From Bacteroidota bacterium (GTDB taxonomy: Bacteria; Bacteroidota; Bacteroidia; Chitinophagales; Saprospiraceae): 5,811 nt of DNA. The position numbers and the translations under genes are program-made. Positions 1 through 5,620 of the stretch are shown piece after piece (positions within the stretch are counted from its first letter, which is position 1; each line of letters starts with the position of its first letter). The notes beneath the pieces were generated by a model. That model did not search any database. It worked only from the letters and a program-made list of their open reading frames with translations, and was not told where the DNA came from. The stretch covers positions 1 to 5,811 of the forward strand of contig JAJRQS010000158.1 of assembly GCA_024280135.1 (NCBI GenBank). The letters are read 5' to 3'.

Positions 1-215
1 AAATGAGGAAAATTCATATTGACTGCTAAACCACGAGCATCATTAATAGAATCCAAGCTACAACAGCCTGTCTCCTTAGATACACCGCCAGAATTGGCAT
101 AATCCCAAGTCTTCATCGTAATACCCACAATCTCGTACCCTTGCTCTGCTAAAAGCAAAGCAGTCACTGTGCTGTCTATTCCGCCACTCATGGCAACTAA
201 AACTCTCTTTTTCAT
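1..215 (-). CDS. mnmA: tRNA-specific 2-thiouridylase MnmA, N-terminal part (runs off the left edge)
   Basis: MnmA activates the C2 position of the wobble uridine (U34) of tRNA-Lys, -Glu and -Gln with ATP and inserts sulfur; it acts in the cytoplasm. The translation begins [20 protein letters not shown]. The PP-loop ATP-pyrophosphatase motif SGGIDS lies at residues 10-15, and the block [14 protein letters not shown] at about 48-61 is typical of Bacteroidota MnmA. Only 71 codons plus two bases are present; the rest, including the later catalytic cysteine, lies outside the window. The start at 215 is chosen because the PP-loop then sits at its usual distance from the N-terminus and nothing upstream extends the family similarity. 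The gene is divergent from the nucleotidyltransferase operon. I found no good TAnnTTTG box upstream of it. The CC pair at residues 51-52 and the GSGG-like context make other PP-loop enzymes (TtcA, TilS, ThiI) unlikely. Confidence 0.93.
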   Translation of the reverse strand, partial: MKKRVLVAMSGGIDSTVTALLLAEQGYEIVGITMKTWDYANSGGVSKETGCCSLDSINDARGLAVNMNFPH

Positions 216-403
216 CGTGTCGGTATAACGCTTGAATGTTGCTTTTGGTTTAAAGCTTGAGGAGAACGCCTTACCTTTATCAAGAGTCAAAAGAAAAGAA
301 AGTCTATAATCATTCTTTTTTATTGGTTTTTGGGAACAATACTAGTGTTCAGTTCATTATCAATAGACCTCTTATTGCAAGCTTGCGCAAAAAAACCACG
401 AGC
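216..403. other. Divergent intergenic region between mnmA and the nucleotidyltransferase operon
   Basis: This 188-base spacer must hold the promoters of both mnmA (minus) and the plus-strand operon. No full TAnnTTTG box is present on either strand. The closest minus-strand match is TAGTATTG, the complement of bases in 335-345, with one mismatch. Near its right end are two overlapping palindromes, GCAAGCTTGC (377-386) and TTGCGCAA (383-390), about 14-27 bases before the ATG at 404. They could be an operator, but this is only a suggestion. An open frame with a TTG start at 257 runs through the spacer into the next gene, but its translation looks non-coding. Confidence 0.5.
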
Positions 404-1177
404 ATGAAAGACCGAATCAATCAATATATAGAAAAACTAGAGCAAGAAAAGGAAATCATTGTATTGTGGGCTTGCGAAACAGGATCTAGAGCTTGGGGAT
501 TTCCTTCTCCAGATAGTGATTTTGATGTTCGAATAATATACATGCATCGCACAAATTGGTACTTATCTATATTTAAGCAAAAAGACTCGCTTGACGTCAT
601 GTATGAAGACAATGAAATAGATATTTCTAGATGGGAATTGAAAAAATCACTGAAATTACTGATGAATTCAAATGCCGCTTTACTTGAGCGTATCCAATCT
701 CCGATTATTTATAAACAGGATGCAGCATTTATAGAAGATTATAGAACCATTGCGCAAACTCAGTATTCCAGAATCGCTACTATCCATCATTATCTAAGTA
801 TGGCTAAAAGATTTAGGGAAGAGGTAAAAGGTAAAAAAGAATATAAACTCAAAAAATTCTTTTATGCTTTGCGTTCTGCTACTGCGTGCTTATGGATACT
901 CGAAAAGGAAGAAATGCCGCCCATTGTGTTTTCAAAAATGCTCGAAGGATTAAATATTGACCCATCTCTAACTGGTCGAATCTATGAACTCATTCAATTG
1001 AAATCAACCATAAGTGAAAACTACCTGCATGAAGGAGAACAGCACATTTTAGAATTCATAGACAAATGCATTACCCAGGCAGAAAACAAAAAGAATTCAC
1101 TCCCTTCTGCTAAGGGCAACCCCAAAGAGTTGGATGATTTATTCTTAAAGACACTTTCCCGTTATGACCATAAATGA
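404..1177 (+). CDS. RlaP-type nucleotidyltransferase (COG3541, DNA polymerase beta superfamily), short form
   Basis: Predicted cytoplasmic nucleotidyltransferase of 257 residues, a normal length for the short COG3541 form. The Pol-beta-type active site is visible near the N-terminus: G27-S28 in ETGSRAWGFPSPDSDFD, then the acidic pair D39 and D41, with a likely third acidic residue at D73 in NEIDISRWEL. The segment NSNAALLERIQSPIIY (88-103) is a typical family block. The remainder, about 120-257, is mostly helical and charged and includes KKFFYALRSATACLWI, probably the substrate-binding helical domain. The family (PF10127) has been linked to RNA-repair gene clusters; the actual substrate here is unknown. 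The ATG at 404 is preferred over an in-frame TTG at 257, because the 49 extra residues resemble no domain and family members start close to MKDRINQYIEKLEQE. The gene overlaps the next one by 14 bases, so the two are probably translated from one mRNA. Confidence 0.85.
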   Translation: MKDRINQYIEKLEQEKEIIVLWACETGSRAWGFPSPDSDFDVRIIYMHRTNWYLSIFKQKDSLDVMYEDNEIDISRWELKKSLKLLMNSNAALLERIQSPIIYKQDAAFIEDYRTIAQTQYSRIATIHHYLSMAKRFREEVKGKKEYKLKKFFYALRSATACLWILEKEEMPPIVFSKMLEGLNIDPSLTGRIYELIQLKSTISENYLHEGEQHILEFIDKCITQAENKKNSLPSAKGNPKELDDLFLKTLSRYDHK

Positions 1178-1784
1178 TTTAAAAGAAAAAGGCTTAATCA
1201 TTTTAGAATGTATCAGTGGTAGCCGTGCGTACGGGCTTGCTACGCCTACATCTGATACGGATATTAAAGGGGTTTTTCTTCTACCAAAGGAAATGTACTA
1301 TGGTCTTGATTATACTCCTCAAGTAAGTAACCCATCAAACGATATTGTGTATTACGAATTTGGGCGATACATGGAGCTGCTTGCGCTAAACAATCCCAAC
1401 ATCCTTGAATTATTAAATACTCCAAAGGAATCAATCCTATACAAACATCCTTTTCTTGAAGAAATAAAAAGTGAATTAATTCTTTCAAAATTATGCAAAA
1501 ATACTTTCGGTAAATTTGCTTTATCCCAAATAAAAAAAGCTAAAGGTTTAAATAAAAAAATTGTAAATCCTATTGGTAAAGAACGCAAAGATATCTTATC
1601 ATTTTGTTATATCAACTATGAAAACGGCGCGATACCATTAGTTAAGTTTCTAGAAATCAACGATTTACATCAAAAAGACTGCGGACTTGTGAACATCGAT
1701 CACATGAAAAACATCTATGGACTTTATCACAATCCTAGCTTACATTACGCTGGTATTATAAAAATAATTTGTCTAACGATGTAA
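1164..1784 (+). CDS. RlaP-type nucleotidyltransferase, long form: N-terminal catalytic part, cut by a frameshift
   Basis: This is the first part (206 codons) of a second, divergent COG3541 nucleotidyltransferase. It starts MTINDLKEKGLIILECISGS. The catalytic motif is G19-S20 followed by D31 and D33 (ISGSRAYGLATPTSDTD), with a probable third acid at E65 in VYYEFGRY. The block NNPNILELLNTP (76-87) matches the equivalent block of the upstream paralogue. The natural protein should be about 353 residues, but this frame stops at 1782-1784. The last natural residue is about K200; the six residues after it (IICLTM) are out-of-frame sequence. The continuation is the frame at 1769-2224. The ATG lies inside the end of the preceding gene (14-base overlap), suggesting coupled translation. 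All visible catalytic residues are in this half, but the helical C-terminal domain is missing, so the product as read may be inactive. A sequencing error in the A run is a real alternative. Confidence 0.78.
   Translation: MTINDLKEKGLIILECISGSRAYGLATPTSDTDIKGVFLLPKEMYYGLDYTPQVSNPSNDIVYYEFGRYMELLALNNPNILELLNTPKESILYKHPFLEEIKSELILSKLCKNTFGKFALSQIKKAKGLNKKIVNPIGKERKDILSFCYINYENGAIPLVKFLEINDLHQKDCGLVNIDHMKNIYGLYHNPSLHYAGIIKIICLTM
1760..1764 (+). other. Frameshift site in an A5 run inside the long nucleotidyltransferase gene
   Basis: The frame changes at ATA AAA ATA (1758-1766). Adding one A, or slipping back one base on the AAA codon at 1761-1763, turns the readout into G-I-I-K-N-N-L-S-N-D-V-S. 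This joins the upstream frame to the downstream frame smoothly and gives a continuous protein of about 353 residues typical of the family. No other stop or disruption is seen on either side. No strong -1 slippery heptamer of the X-XXY-YYZ type is in register, and I see no downstream hairpin or upstream Shine-Dalgarno that would stimulate slippage. A one-base deletion in a homopolymer, real or from sequencing, is therefore the simplest explanation. Confidence 0.75.
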
Positions 1785-2224
1785 GTCTCAGTTCTATTCC
1801 AAAGCCAGAACAACAAATAGCTTTATTATACTTTAACAAGGAGGGGTATTCTAAATATTGTAAAGACTACAAGGAGTATTGGGAATGGGTGAGTAATCGA
1901 AATGAAAGCCGTTATGAAAATACCAAAAATCATGGAAAAAACTATGATGCCAAAAACATGATGCATACTTTTAGACTTTTGGAAATGGCAACAGAAATAG
2001 CCACTCAAAAAACCATTAACGTAAAACGTCCAAATCGGGATTTTCTTCTCAATATTAAAAAGGGGAAATTTGAATACCAAGAACTATTAGGTCTGGCTAA
2101 TGATCTCCAATTAAAAATGGAAAAAGCCTTTGAGCAATCTGATTTACAGGACAAACCTGACAGAGAAATGATAAATAAACTTACCTTTGACATCAGAAAT
2201 AAATTTTACAACATAAAAAAATGA
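1769..2224 (+). CDS. RlaP-type nucleotidyltransferase, long form: C-terminal helical part, separated by the frameshift
   Basis: This open frame carries the missing C-terminal half of the nucleotidyltransferase that begins at 1164. It contains SNDVSLSSIPKPEQQIALLY, the aromatic segment EGYSKYCKDYKEYWEWVSNRNE, then KNYDAKNMMHTFRLLEMATE and RPNRDFLLNIKKGKFEYQELL, all blocks of long COG3541 proteins. It has no catalytic GS...DxD motif, so alone it cannot be a nucleotidyltransferase. The only start is a TTG at 1769, which falls in the middle of the natural protein, so independent translation is doubtful; the annotated start is simply the first possible codon after the shift. The segment is free of further damage over about 150 codons, which points to a very recent mutation, to frameshifting that makes the whole protein, or to a sequence error. 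Its stop overlaps the start of the CHAP gene in ATGA (2221-2224). Confidence 0.72.
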   Translation: MSNDVSLSSIPKPEQQIALLYFNKEGYSKYCKDYKEYWEWVSNRNESRYENTKNHGKNYDAKNMMHTFRLLEMATEIATQKTINVKRPNRDFLLNIKKGKFEYQELLGLANDLQLKMEKAFEQSDLQDKPDREMINKLTFDIRNKFYNIKK

Positions 2225-2805
2225 AAAGAAAAATCTTCCTAGTATTACTTTTAGCCTTGTCTATTGGCTTTTTTTATAGAGATTACAAAAAAACTACGGG
2301 ATCTAATATGGTCATTGGTCAAAAGGTGGACAGCCTAAACCAAGTCTATGTCTATTATAATGGTTCAATCGGGAACGTTGTCAAAAGAAATACAAAAGAC
2401 GGCTACAACCTTGGTCTAGAGTTTCAATGTGTTGAGTTTGTGAAGCGTTACTATTATGAATTTTATAACCACAAAATGCCAGATAGCTATGGGCACGCTG
2501 TTAGTTTCTTTGATAAGAAAGTCAAAGATGGGCAAGTGAATAAGCAACGCAATTTATTACAATTCACAAATCCAAGTAAGCGTAAGCCACAAGTAGGAGA
2601 TTTGATTGTACTCAAAGGCACCATTTTCAATCGGTACGGACATGTAGCAATCATCTCTAATGTACTAGACAACCAAATAGAAATAATCCAACAGAATCCT
2701 GGGCCCTCAGGTGCTTCCAGAGTTCAATATGAATTAATGCAAACGGAGCAACAACAATGGAAAATCAACCAAAGTCGAATATTAGGTTGGTTAAGAATGA
2801 TTTAG
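2221..2805 (+). CDS. Membrane-anchored or exported CHAP-domain amidase/peptidase, glutathionylspermidine-amidase-like
   Basis: A 194-residue protein with a hydrophobic N-terminus (about 4-18, IFLVLLLALSIGFFY) after a Lys/Arg start. No clear signal peptidase site and no lipobox cysteine is seen, so it is probably a signal anchor with the domain in the periplasm. The CHAP domain covers about 35-194. The nucleophile is C70 in EFQCVEFVKRYY and the histidine is H141 in YGHVAIISNV. The blocks YGHAVSFF (90-97), PQVGDLIVLKG (123-133), IIQQNPG (155-161) and ILGWLRMI at the C-terminus follow the amidase domain of glutathionylspermidine synthetase/amidase as I remember it. Where that enzyme has a catalytic Glu (AEQN), this protein has Gln157. 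CHAP enzymes cleave peptidoglycan peptides or gamma-glutamyl-type amides; the substrate here is unknown. The start overlaps the previous stop by four bases (ATGA), so it belongs to the nucleotidyltransferase operon. It meets the minus-strand operon tail to tail. Confidence 0.82.
   Translation: MKRKIFLVLLLALSIGFFYRDYKKTTGSNMVIGQKVDSLNQVYVYYNGSIGNVVKRNTKDGYNLGLEFQCVEFVKRYYYEFYNHKMPDSYGHAVSFFDKKVKDGQVNKQRNLLQFTNPSKRKPQVGDLIVLKGTIFNRYGHVAIISNVLDNQIEIIQQNPGPSGASRVQYELMQTEQQQWKINQSRILGWLRMI
2767..2792 (-). terminator. Weak candidate terminator hairpin after the cyd operon
   Basis: Read on the minus strand, AACCAA and TTGGTT form a 6-base-pair stem with a 14-base loop, starting about 10 bases after the stop codon of the small membrane protein gene. 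It is followed by GATTTTCC, a short T run only. It lies inside the end of the CHAP gene. The stem is AT-rich and weak, so this is a tentative call; no better hairpin is seen on either strand around the overlapping stop codons. Confidence 0.22.
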
Positions 2806-3098
2806 CGTAAATATTTATCTTTAAACCAGCTCGCAAAGACCACCGCATAAAGGCCGCTAAAAAAAGAAACGAAAAAATTAATCCCAAGTAAAACCACCGA
2901 AGAATCCACACTTGCAACAATGGAGGCCGGATCAATACCAAACCGCCCTATCGTTTTAATCACAAACACACTCCCAAAAACACCAATTATAGAATTTCCT
3001 ACCAAACCAAAAGAGCGAGATTGGTACAACAAGGTTGAGGCATTTGCTCCTAAAATACCTAGCGCAATACTAAGCAAAGCGATTAATCCAGCATTCAT
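2802..3098 (-). CDS. Small three-helix membrane protein following cydB; distantly like GlsB/YeaQ/YmgE proteins
   Basis: A 98-residue, very hydrophobic, glycine-rich protein. Three membrane segments can be drawn: about 4-24 (LIALLSIALGILGANASTLL), 31-50 (GLVGNSIIGVFGSVFVIKTI) and 66-90. It ends in the basic tail FKDKYLR. The glycines G31, G34, G39 and G42 form a packing pattern like that of the transglycosylase-associated (GlsB/YeaQ/YmgE) family, with a similar helix-loop-helix-helix plan, but the resemblance is loose. It starts only 9 bases after the cydB stop on the same strand, so it is almost certainly cotranscribed with cydAB. This suggests a role with the oxidase (assembly, stability or an extra subunit) or simply membrane stress. 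It does not look like CydX, CydH or CydS, which have one helix. Being an overprinted frame is unlikely: no strong competing gene covers this interval. Its stop overlaps the stop of the CHAP gene. Confidence 0.7.
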   Translation of the reverse strand: MNAGLIALLSIALGILGANASTLLYQSRSFGLVGNSIIGVFGSVFVIKTIGRFGIDPASIVASVDSSVVLLGINFFVSFFSGLYAVVFASWFKDKYLR

Positions 3099-3107
3099 TT
3101 TATTAAA

Positions 3108-4178
3108 TTAATGACCATAATCCATATCATCAATTTTACCACTCCTAAATCTTTTTTGAGCTATAAAATAAATAATTGCTAACACCACTCCTATTATCCC
3201 CCAGACAAAAGCTACAGAAAGCCCTTCATTCGCTGCAGAAGCATTATAAATAGTCAAAGACTCGCATACATCATTTGTAGAAGGCATAATCACTGGAAAC
3301 ATGGAAGCCAAGGTAGAAGTAATCCCACCAATAATGACAAGGGAGGTTAAATAAAACCGATGAACATCTTTCATTTTTTTATGTGCAAACAAACCAAACA
3401 GCGCCGCAAAATAAATGAGGGGAAAAACCATTAACAAGGGTGTCGAAAAGAAATTGTCCAAAGAGTTGGGCACTATCAATTGCCACACAAACAACGAGAA
3501 AAAGGTTAATATCACTAGGGCAATATTTAATCTTGTAATAACCGTTTTTAGTTTTTCATTGATAGACGCATTGGTCTTGTGTATTATCCAAGCTGCCCCA
3601 TGTATGGCCAATGTCAGAACTGAAATCAAACCTATAATTATTGTAAACCAATCGATTACACCAGGGCTACTATGAAAAGGGCTAAAATCATTTGTCCAAA
3701 GAGGCAAGAAAAAATAAATGGATTCTTGTGTCGCCACCCCATCCACTACATTACCCAAATTCACTCCACGAGCGATATTCCCAAGCGCGATCCCAAAAAA
3801 CAATGCCAACAATAAGCTTGAAACCCCAAAAGAAACATCCCAGAGACTATGCCACATCTTATAGGGCAGGAGGTTTCTAAATTCAAGCCCAATAGCTCGA
3901 AATATAATCAACCACAAAACCATTATTAAGGGCAAATAAAAGCCACTAAACGCCGAAGCATACAATACTGGGAAAGCCATAAACAACATGCCTCCAGCAG
4001 CTACAAGCCAAACCTCATTGGAGTCCCAAAAAAGACCTGCTGCTTTTGCAACAACAACCTTGTCTCTTTCTTCCTTAGCAAAAAACAAATGAATGATTCC
4101 TACTCCAAAATCATACCCATCGAGAACAAAGAAGATTGCCATAAATAATGCAATCAATATGTACCAAAATAATTCCAT
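3108..4178 (-). CDS. cydB: Cytochrome bd ubiquinol/menaquinol oxidase subunit II (CydB)
   Basis: CydB is the heme-poor structural partner of CydA in the cytochrome bd quinol:O2 oxidoreductase of the cytoplasmic membrane, and supplies a proton path to the oxygen-reducing site. The 356-residue product has the expected series of hydrophobic helices and family motifs: LDGYDFGVG (19-27), FWDSNEVWL (50-58), ASAFSGFYLPLI (74-85), FRAIGLEFR (93-101), HGAAW (193-197) and ASMFPVIMPS (291-300). The length is normal for the family. The C-terminal tail after the last helix, QKRFRSGKIDDMDYGH, is polar and cytoplasmic in the usual topology. The gene starts 11 bases after the cydA stop; an A-rich stretch with AATAAG just precedes the ATG instead of a clear Shine-Dalgarno, as usual in Bacteroidota. 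I see no truncation or frameshift. Confidence 0.96.
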   Translation of the reverse strand: MELFWYILIALFMAIFFVLDGYDFGVGIIHLFFAKEERDKVVVAKAAGLFWDSNEVWLVAAGGMLFMAFPVLYASAFSGFYLPLIMVLWLIIFRAIGLEFRNLLPYKMWHSLWDVSFGVSSLLLALFFGIALGNIARGVNLGNVVDGVATQESIYFFLPLWTNDFSPFHSSPGVIDWFTIIIGLISVLTLAIHGAAWIIHKTNASINEKLKTVITRLNIALVILTFFSLFVWQLIVPNSLDNFFSTPLLMVFPLIYFAALFGLFAHKKMKDVHRFYLTSLVIIGGITSTLASMFPVIMPSTNDVCESLTIYNASAANEGLSVAFVWGIIGVVLAIIYFIAQKRFRSGKIDDMDYGH

Positions 4179-4189
4179 AATCTTATTTT

Positions 4190-5521
4190 TTAGTGTTGAA
4201 CGTCCTCAGGACCATGGTTAATCACTCGACCAACTAAGAGTAAAAATAACATCCCTAATAAAAAGTACAATGCCATGAAACCCATTAATGTAAACAACGT
4301 ATTTCCGGAACTAACCGTGGGTGATATTCCGTCCGCTGTTCTTAAAAGCCCGTAGACTAAATAGGGCTGCCGACCCAATTCCGCAACATACCAGCCCAGT
4401 AAATTAGCGATATAAGGAAATGGAACCAAGAACATGATAACCCACAATAAAGGCTTAAAAGTAAATAGCTTTTTGCGGTATAGAAAAAAAGCTGCAAGTC
4501 CCATGATACCTATAAATATGGTTCCCAATCCTGCCATGATATGATACGAGTAATACAATAATGGTATGTTATCGGGTAATTCGTCCGGCTTGAATTTATC
4601 CATACCAGCTATTTCTGCATTCCAATCTTGATAGGTTAAAAAGCTTAAGACATTGGGTACTGCAATTTTATTATCTAGTTTCTTTTCCAACATATTGGGT
4701 TGCCCAATCAAAACGATTTCAGATCCAGCCGTTTCAGTCTCAAAAATACCCTCCATTGCAGCGAATGCAGCAGGTTGATATTTGGCAACATTCTTCGCAT
4801 TCCAATCTCCTGTTGGGAATATCAAGATTACACTAGCTATAAGTCCAAAAATCACTCCCGTCTTTAAAAACATCTTGCCATAATCAACATACTTGCCATA
4901 TAGAATATAGAAAGCTCCAATACTTGCCACTACAAATGCAGAGGTCGTAAGAGAAGCAAACTGATTATGCAAAAAAGCTGGCAAGAGCCAAGGGTTACTA
5001 AATAGCGCCCCAAAGTTATTTAAAACATATCTTCCATTTTCCAGAATCTCATACCCAACTGGGTGCTGCATCCAAGCATTGGTTGCTAGGATCAAGTATC
5101 CACTTGCCCATGACCCTAAAAACACTAAAAAGGCTACAAACAGATGCATCTTCTGGCTCATCAATTTCTCACCAAATATAAACAAAACCAAAAAAGAAGA
5201 TTCTAAAAAGAAGGAAAACAACCCTTCCATGGCTAAGGTCTGCCCAATAATACCACCTGTCAACTCAGAAAATTTAGCCCAATTGGTACCAAACTGAAAT
5301 TCCATTGGAATCCCGGTGACTACTCCAATTGTAAAGTTGATCGCAAATATTTTCATCAAAAATTTCGCAGCATCATTGTATTTATCTATTTGGTTTCGGA
5401 GAAATTTCCATTTAAAGTATACAATTATCAGCGAAAGCCCCATCGTTAATTGAGGAAAAATATAATGAAAGGTAATTGTAAATGCAAACTGCAACCTATC
5501 GTAAAACAACATATCTTCCAT
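4190..5521 (-). CDS. cydA: Cytochrome bd ubiquinol/menaquinol oxidase subunit I (CydA), short Q-loop
   Basis: CydA carries all three hemes and the quinol site of cytochrome bd, which reduces O2 to water and supports growth at low oxygen. The product is 443 residues, shorter than the about 520 of E. coli, because the Q-loop (about 238-320) is short. The heme ligands are in place: H19 (FHYIFPQLTMGLSL), H185 (FLHNQF) and M329 (YHIMAGLG) for the low-spin heme b558, and E99/E107 (MEGLFSFFLES) and E381 of AELGRQP near the high-spin hemes. In the Q-loop, QPAAFAAMEG keeps E257 but has Ala252 where E. coli has Lys252, a residue implicated in quinol oxidation. The start at 5521 puts the first histidine at position 19 as in E. 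coli; a second Met is at residue 4. It is the first gene of cydA-cydB-small membrane protein and has its own promoter just upstream. Confidence 0.97.
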   Translation of the reverse strand: MEDMLFYDRLQFAFTITFHYIFPQLTMGLSLIIVYFKWKFLRNQIDKYNDAAKFLMKIFAINFTIGVVTGIPMEFQFGTNWAKFSELTGGIIGQTLAMEGLFSFFLESSFLVLFIFGEKLMSQKMHLFVAFLVFLGSWASGYLILATNAWMQHPVGYEILENGRYVLNNFGALFSNPWLLPAFLHNQFASLTTSAFVVASIGAFYILYGKYVDYGKMFLKTGVIFGLIASVILIFPTGDWNAKNVAKYQPAAFAAMEGIFETETAGSEIVLIGQPNMLEKKLDNKIAVPNVLSFLTYQDWNAEIAGMDKFKPDELPDNIPLLYYSYHIMAGLGTIFIGIMGLAAFFLYRKKLFTFKPLLWVIMFLVPFPYIANLLGWYVAELGRQPYLVYGLLRTADGISPTVSSGNTLFTLMGFMALYFLLGMLFLLLVGRVINHGPEDVQH

Positions 5522-5539
5522 AAGAGCCTATTTTTTACG

Positions 5540-5547
5540 CAAAGATA
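5540..5547 (-). promoter_or_regulatory. Bacteroidota-type -7 promoter box (TATCTTTG) of cydA
   Basis: On the minus strand TATCTTTG is an exact match to the Bacteroidota -7 consensus TAnnTTTG, followed by C as is common in flavobacteria. It lies 18 bases before the cydA ATG, so transcription would begin about 5-8 bases downstream and leave a leader of only about 10-14 bases, rich in A (GTAAAAAATAGG). No good TTG-type -33 element is seen at the usual distance; the best is CTG about 15-17 bases upstream. That fits a promoter needing an activator. The same 8-mer pattern also occurs by chance inside cyd coding sequence, so the call rests on position. Confidence 0.65.
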
Positions 5548-5550
5548 CAC

Positions 5551-5574
5551 AAGTTATACTACAGTATTATACTT
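5551..5574. promoter_or_regulatory. Inverted repeat upstream of the cydA -7 box, candidate operator
   Basis: The core is ATACT-AC-AGTAT (5556-5567), a perfect 5-base dyad with a 2-base centre, flanked by a second pair of arms AAGT (5551-5554) and ACTT (5571-5574) that are not quite symmetric. It sits 9-20 bases upstream of the -7 box, where a -33 element would be, a sensible place for a regulator of an oxygen- or stress-responsive oxidase. It does not match the Crp/Fnr consensus TTGATnnnnATCAA. The region is AT-rich, so a dyad of this size may be accidental. Confidence 0.3.
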
Positions 5575-5620
5575 TACTATAATGACACTTGGCAAAATGG
5601 TAATTATCTATATGAAGACA

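Noticed and set aside
257..403. N-terminal extension of the first nucleotidyltransferase from a TTG at 257
   Set aside because: The 49 residues show no domain, are of unusual composition, and the family normally begins at about the ATG at 404.
28..405. 13-base direct repeat AAACCACGAGCAT at 28-40 and 393-405
   Set aside because: One copy is inside mnmA coding sequence, the flanks do not match, and one such pair in a window this size is not far from chance expectation.
1755..1790. Programmed -1 ribosomal frameshifting at the A run
   Set aside because: There is no in-register slippery heptamer, no visible downstream hairpin and no stimulatory Shine-Dalgarno. It remains possible but is less likely than a mutation or sequence error.
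2182..2189. TACCTTTG, a -7-like box 31 bases before the CHAP start codon
   Set aside because: It lies inside coding sequence, has no -33 partner, and the six fixed bases are expected about once or twice per strand in this window. An internal promoter cannot be excluded but is not supported.
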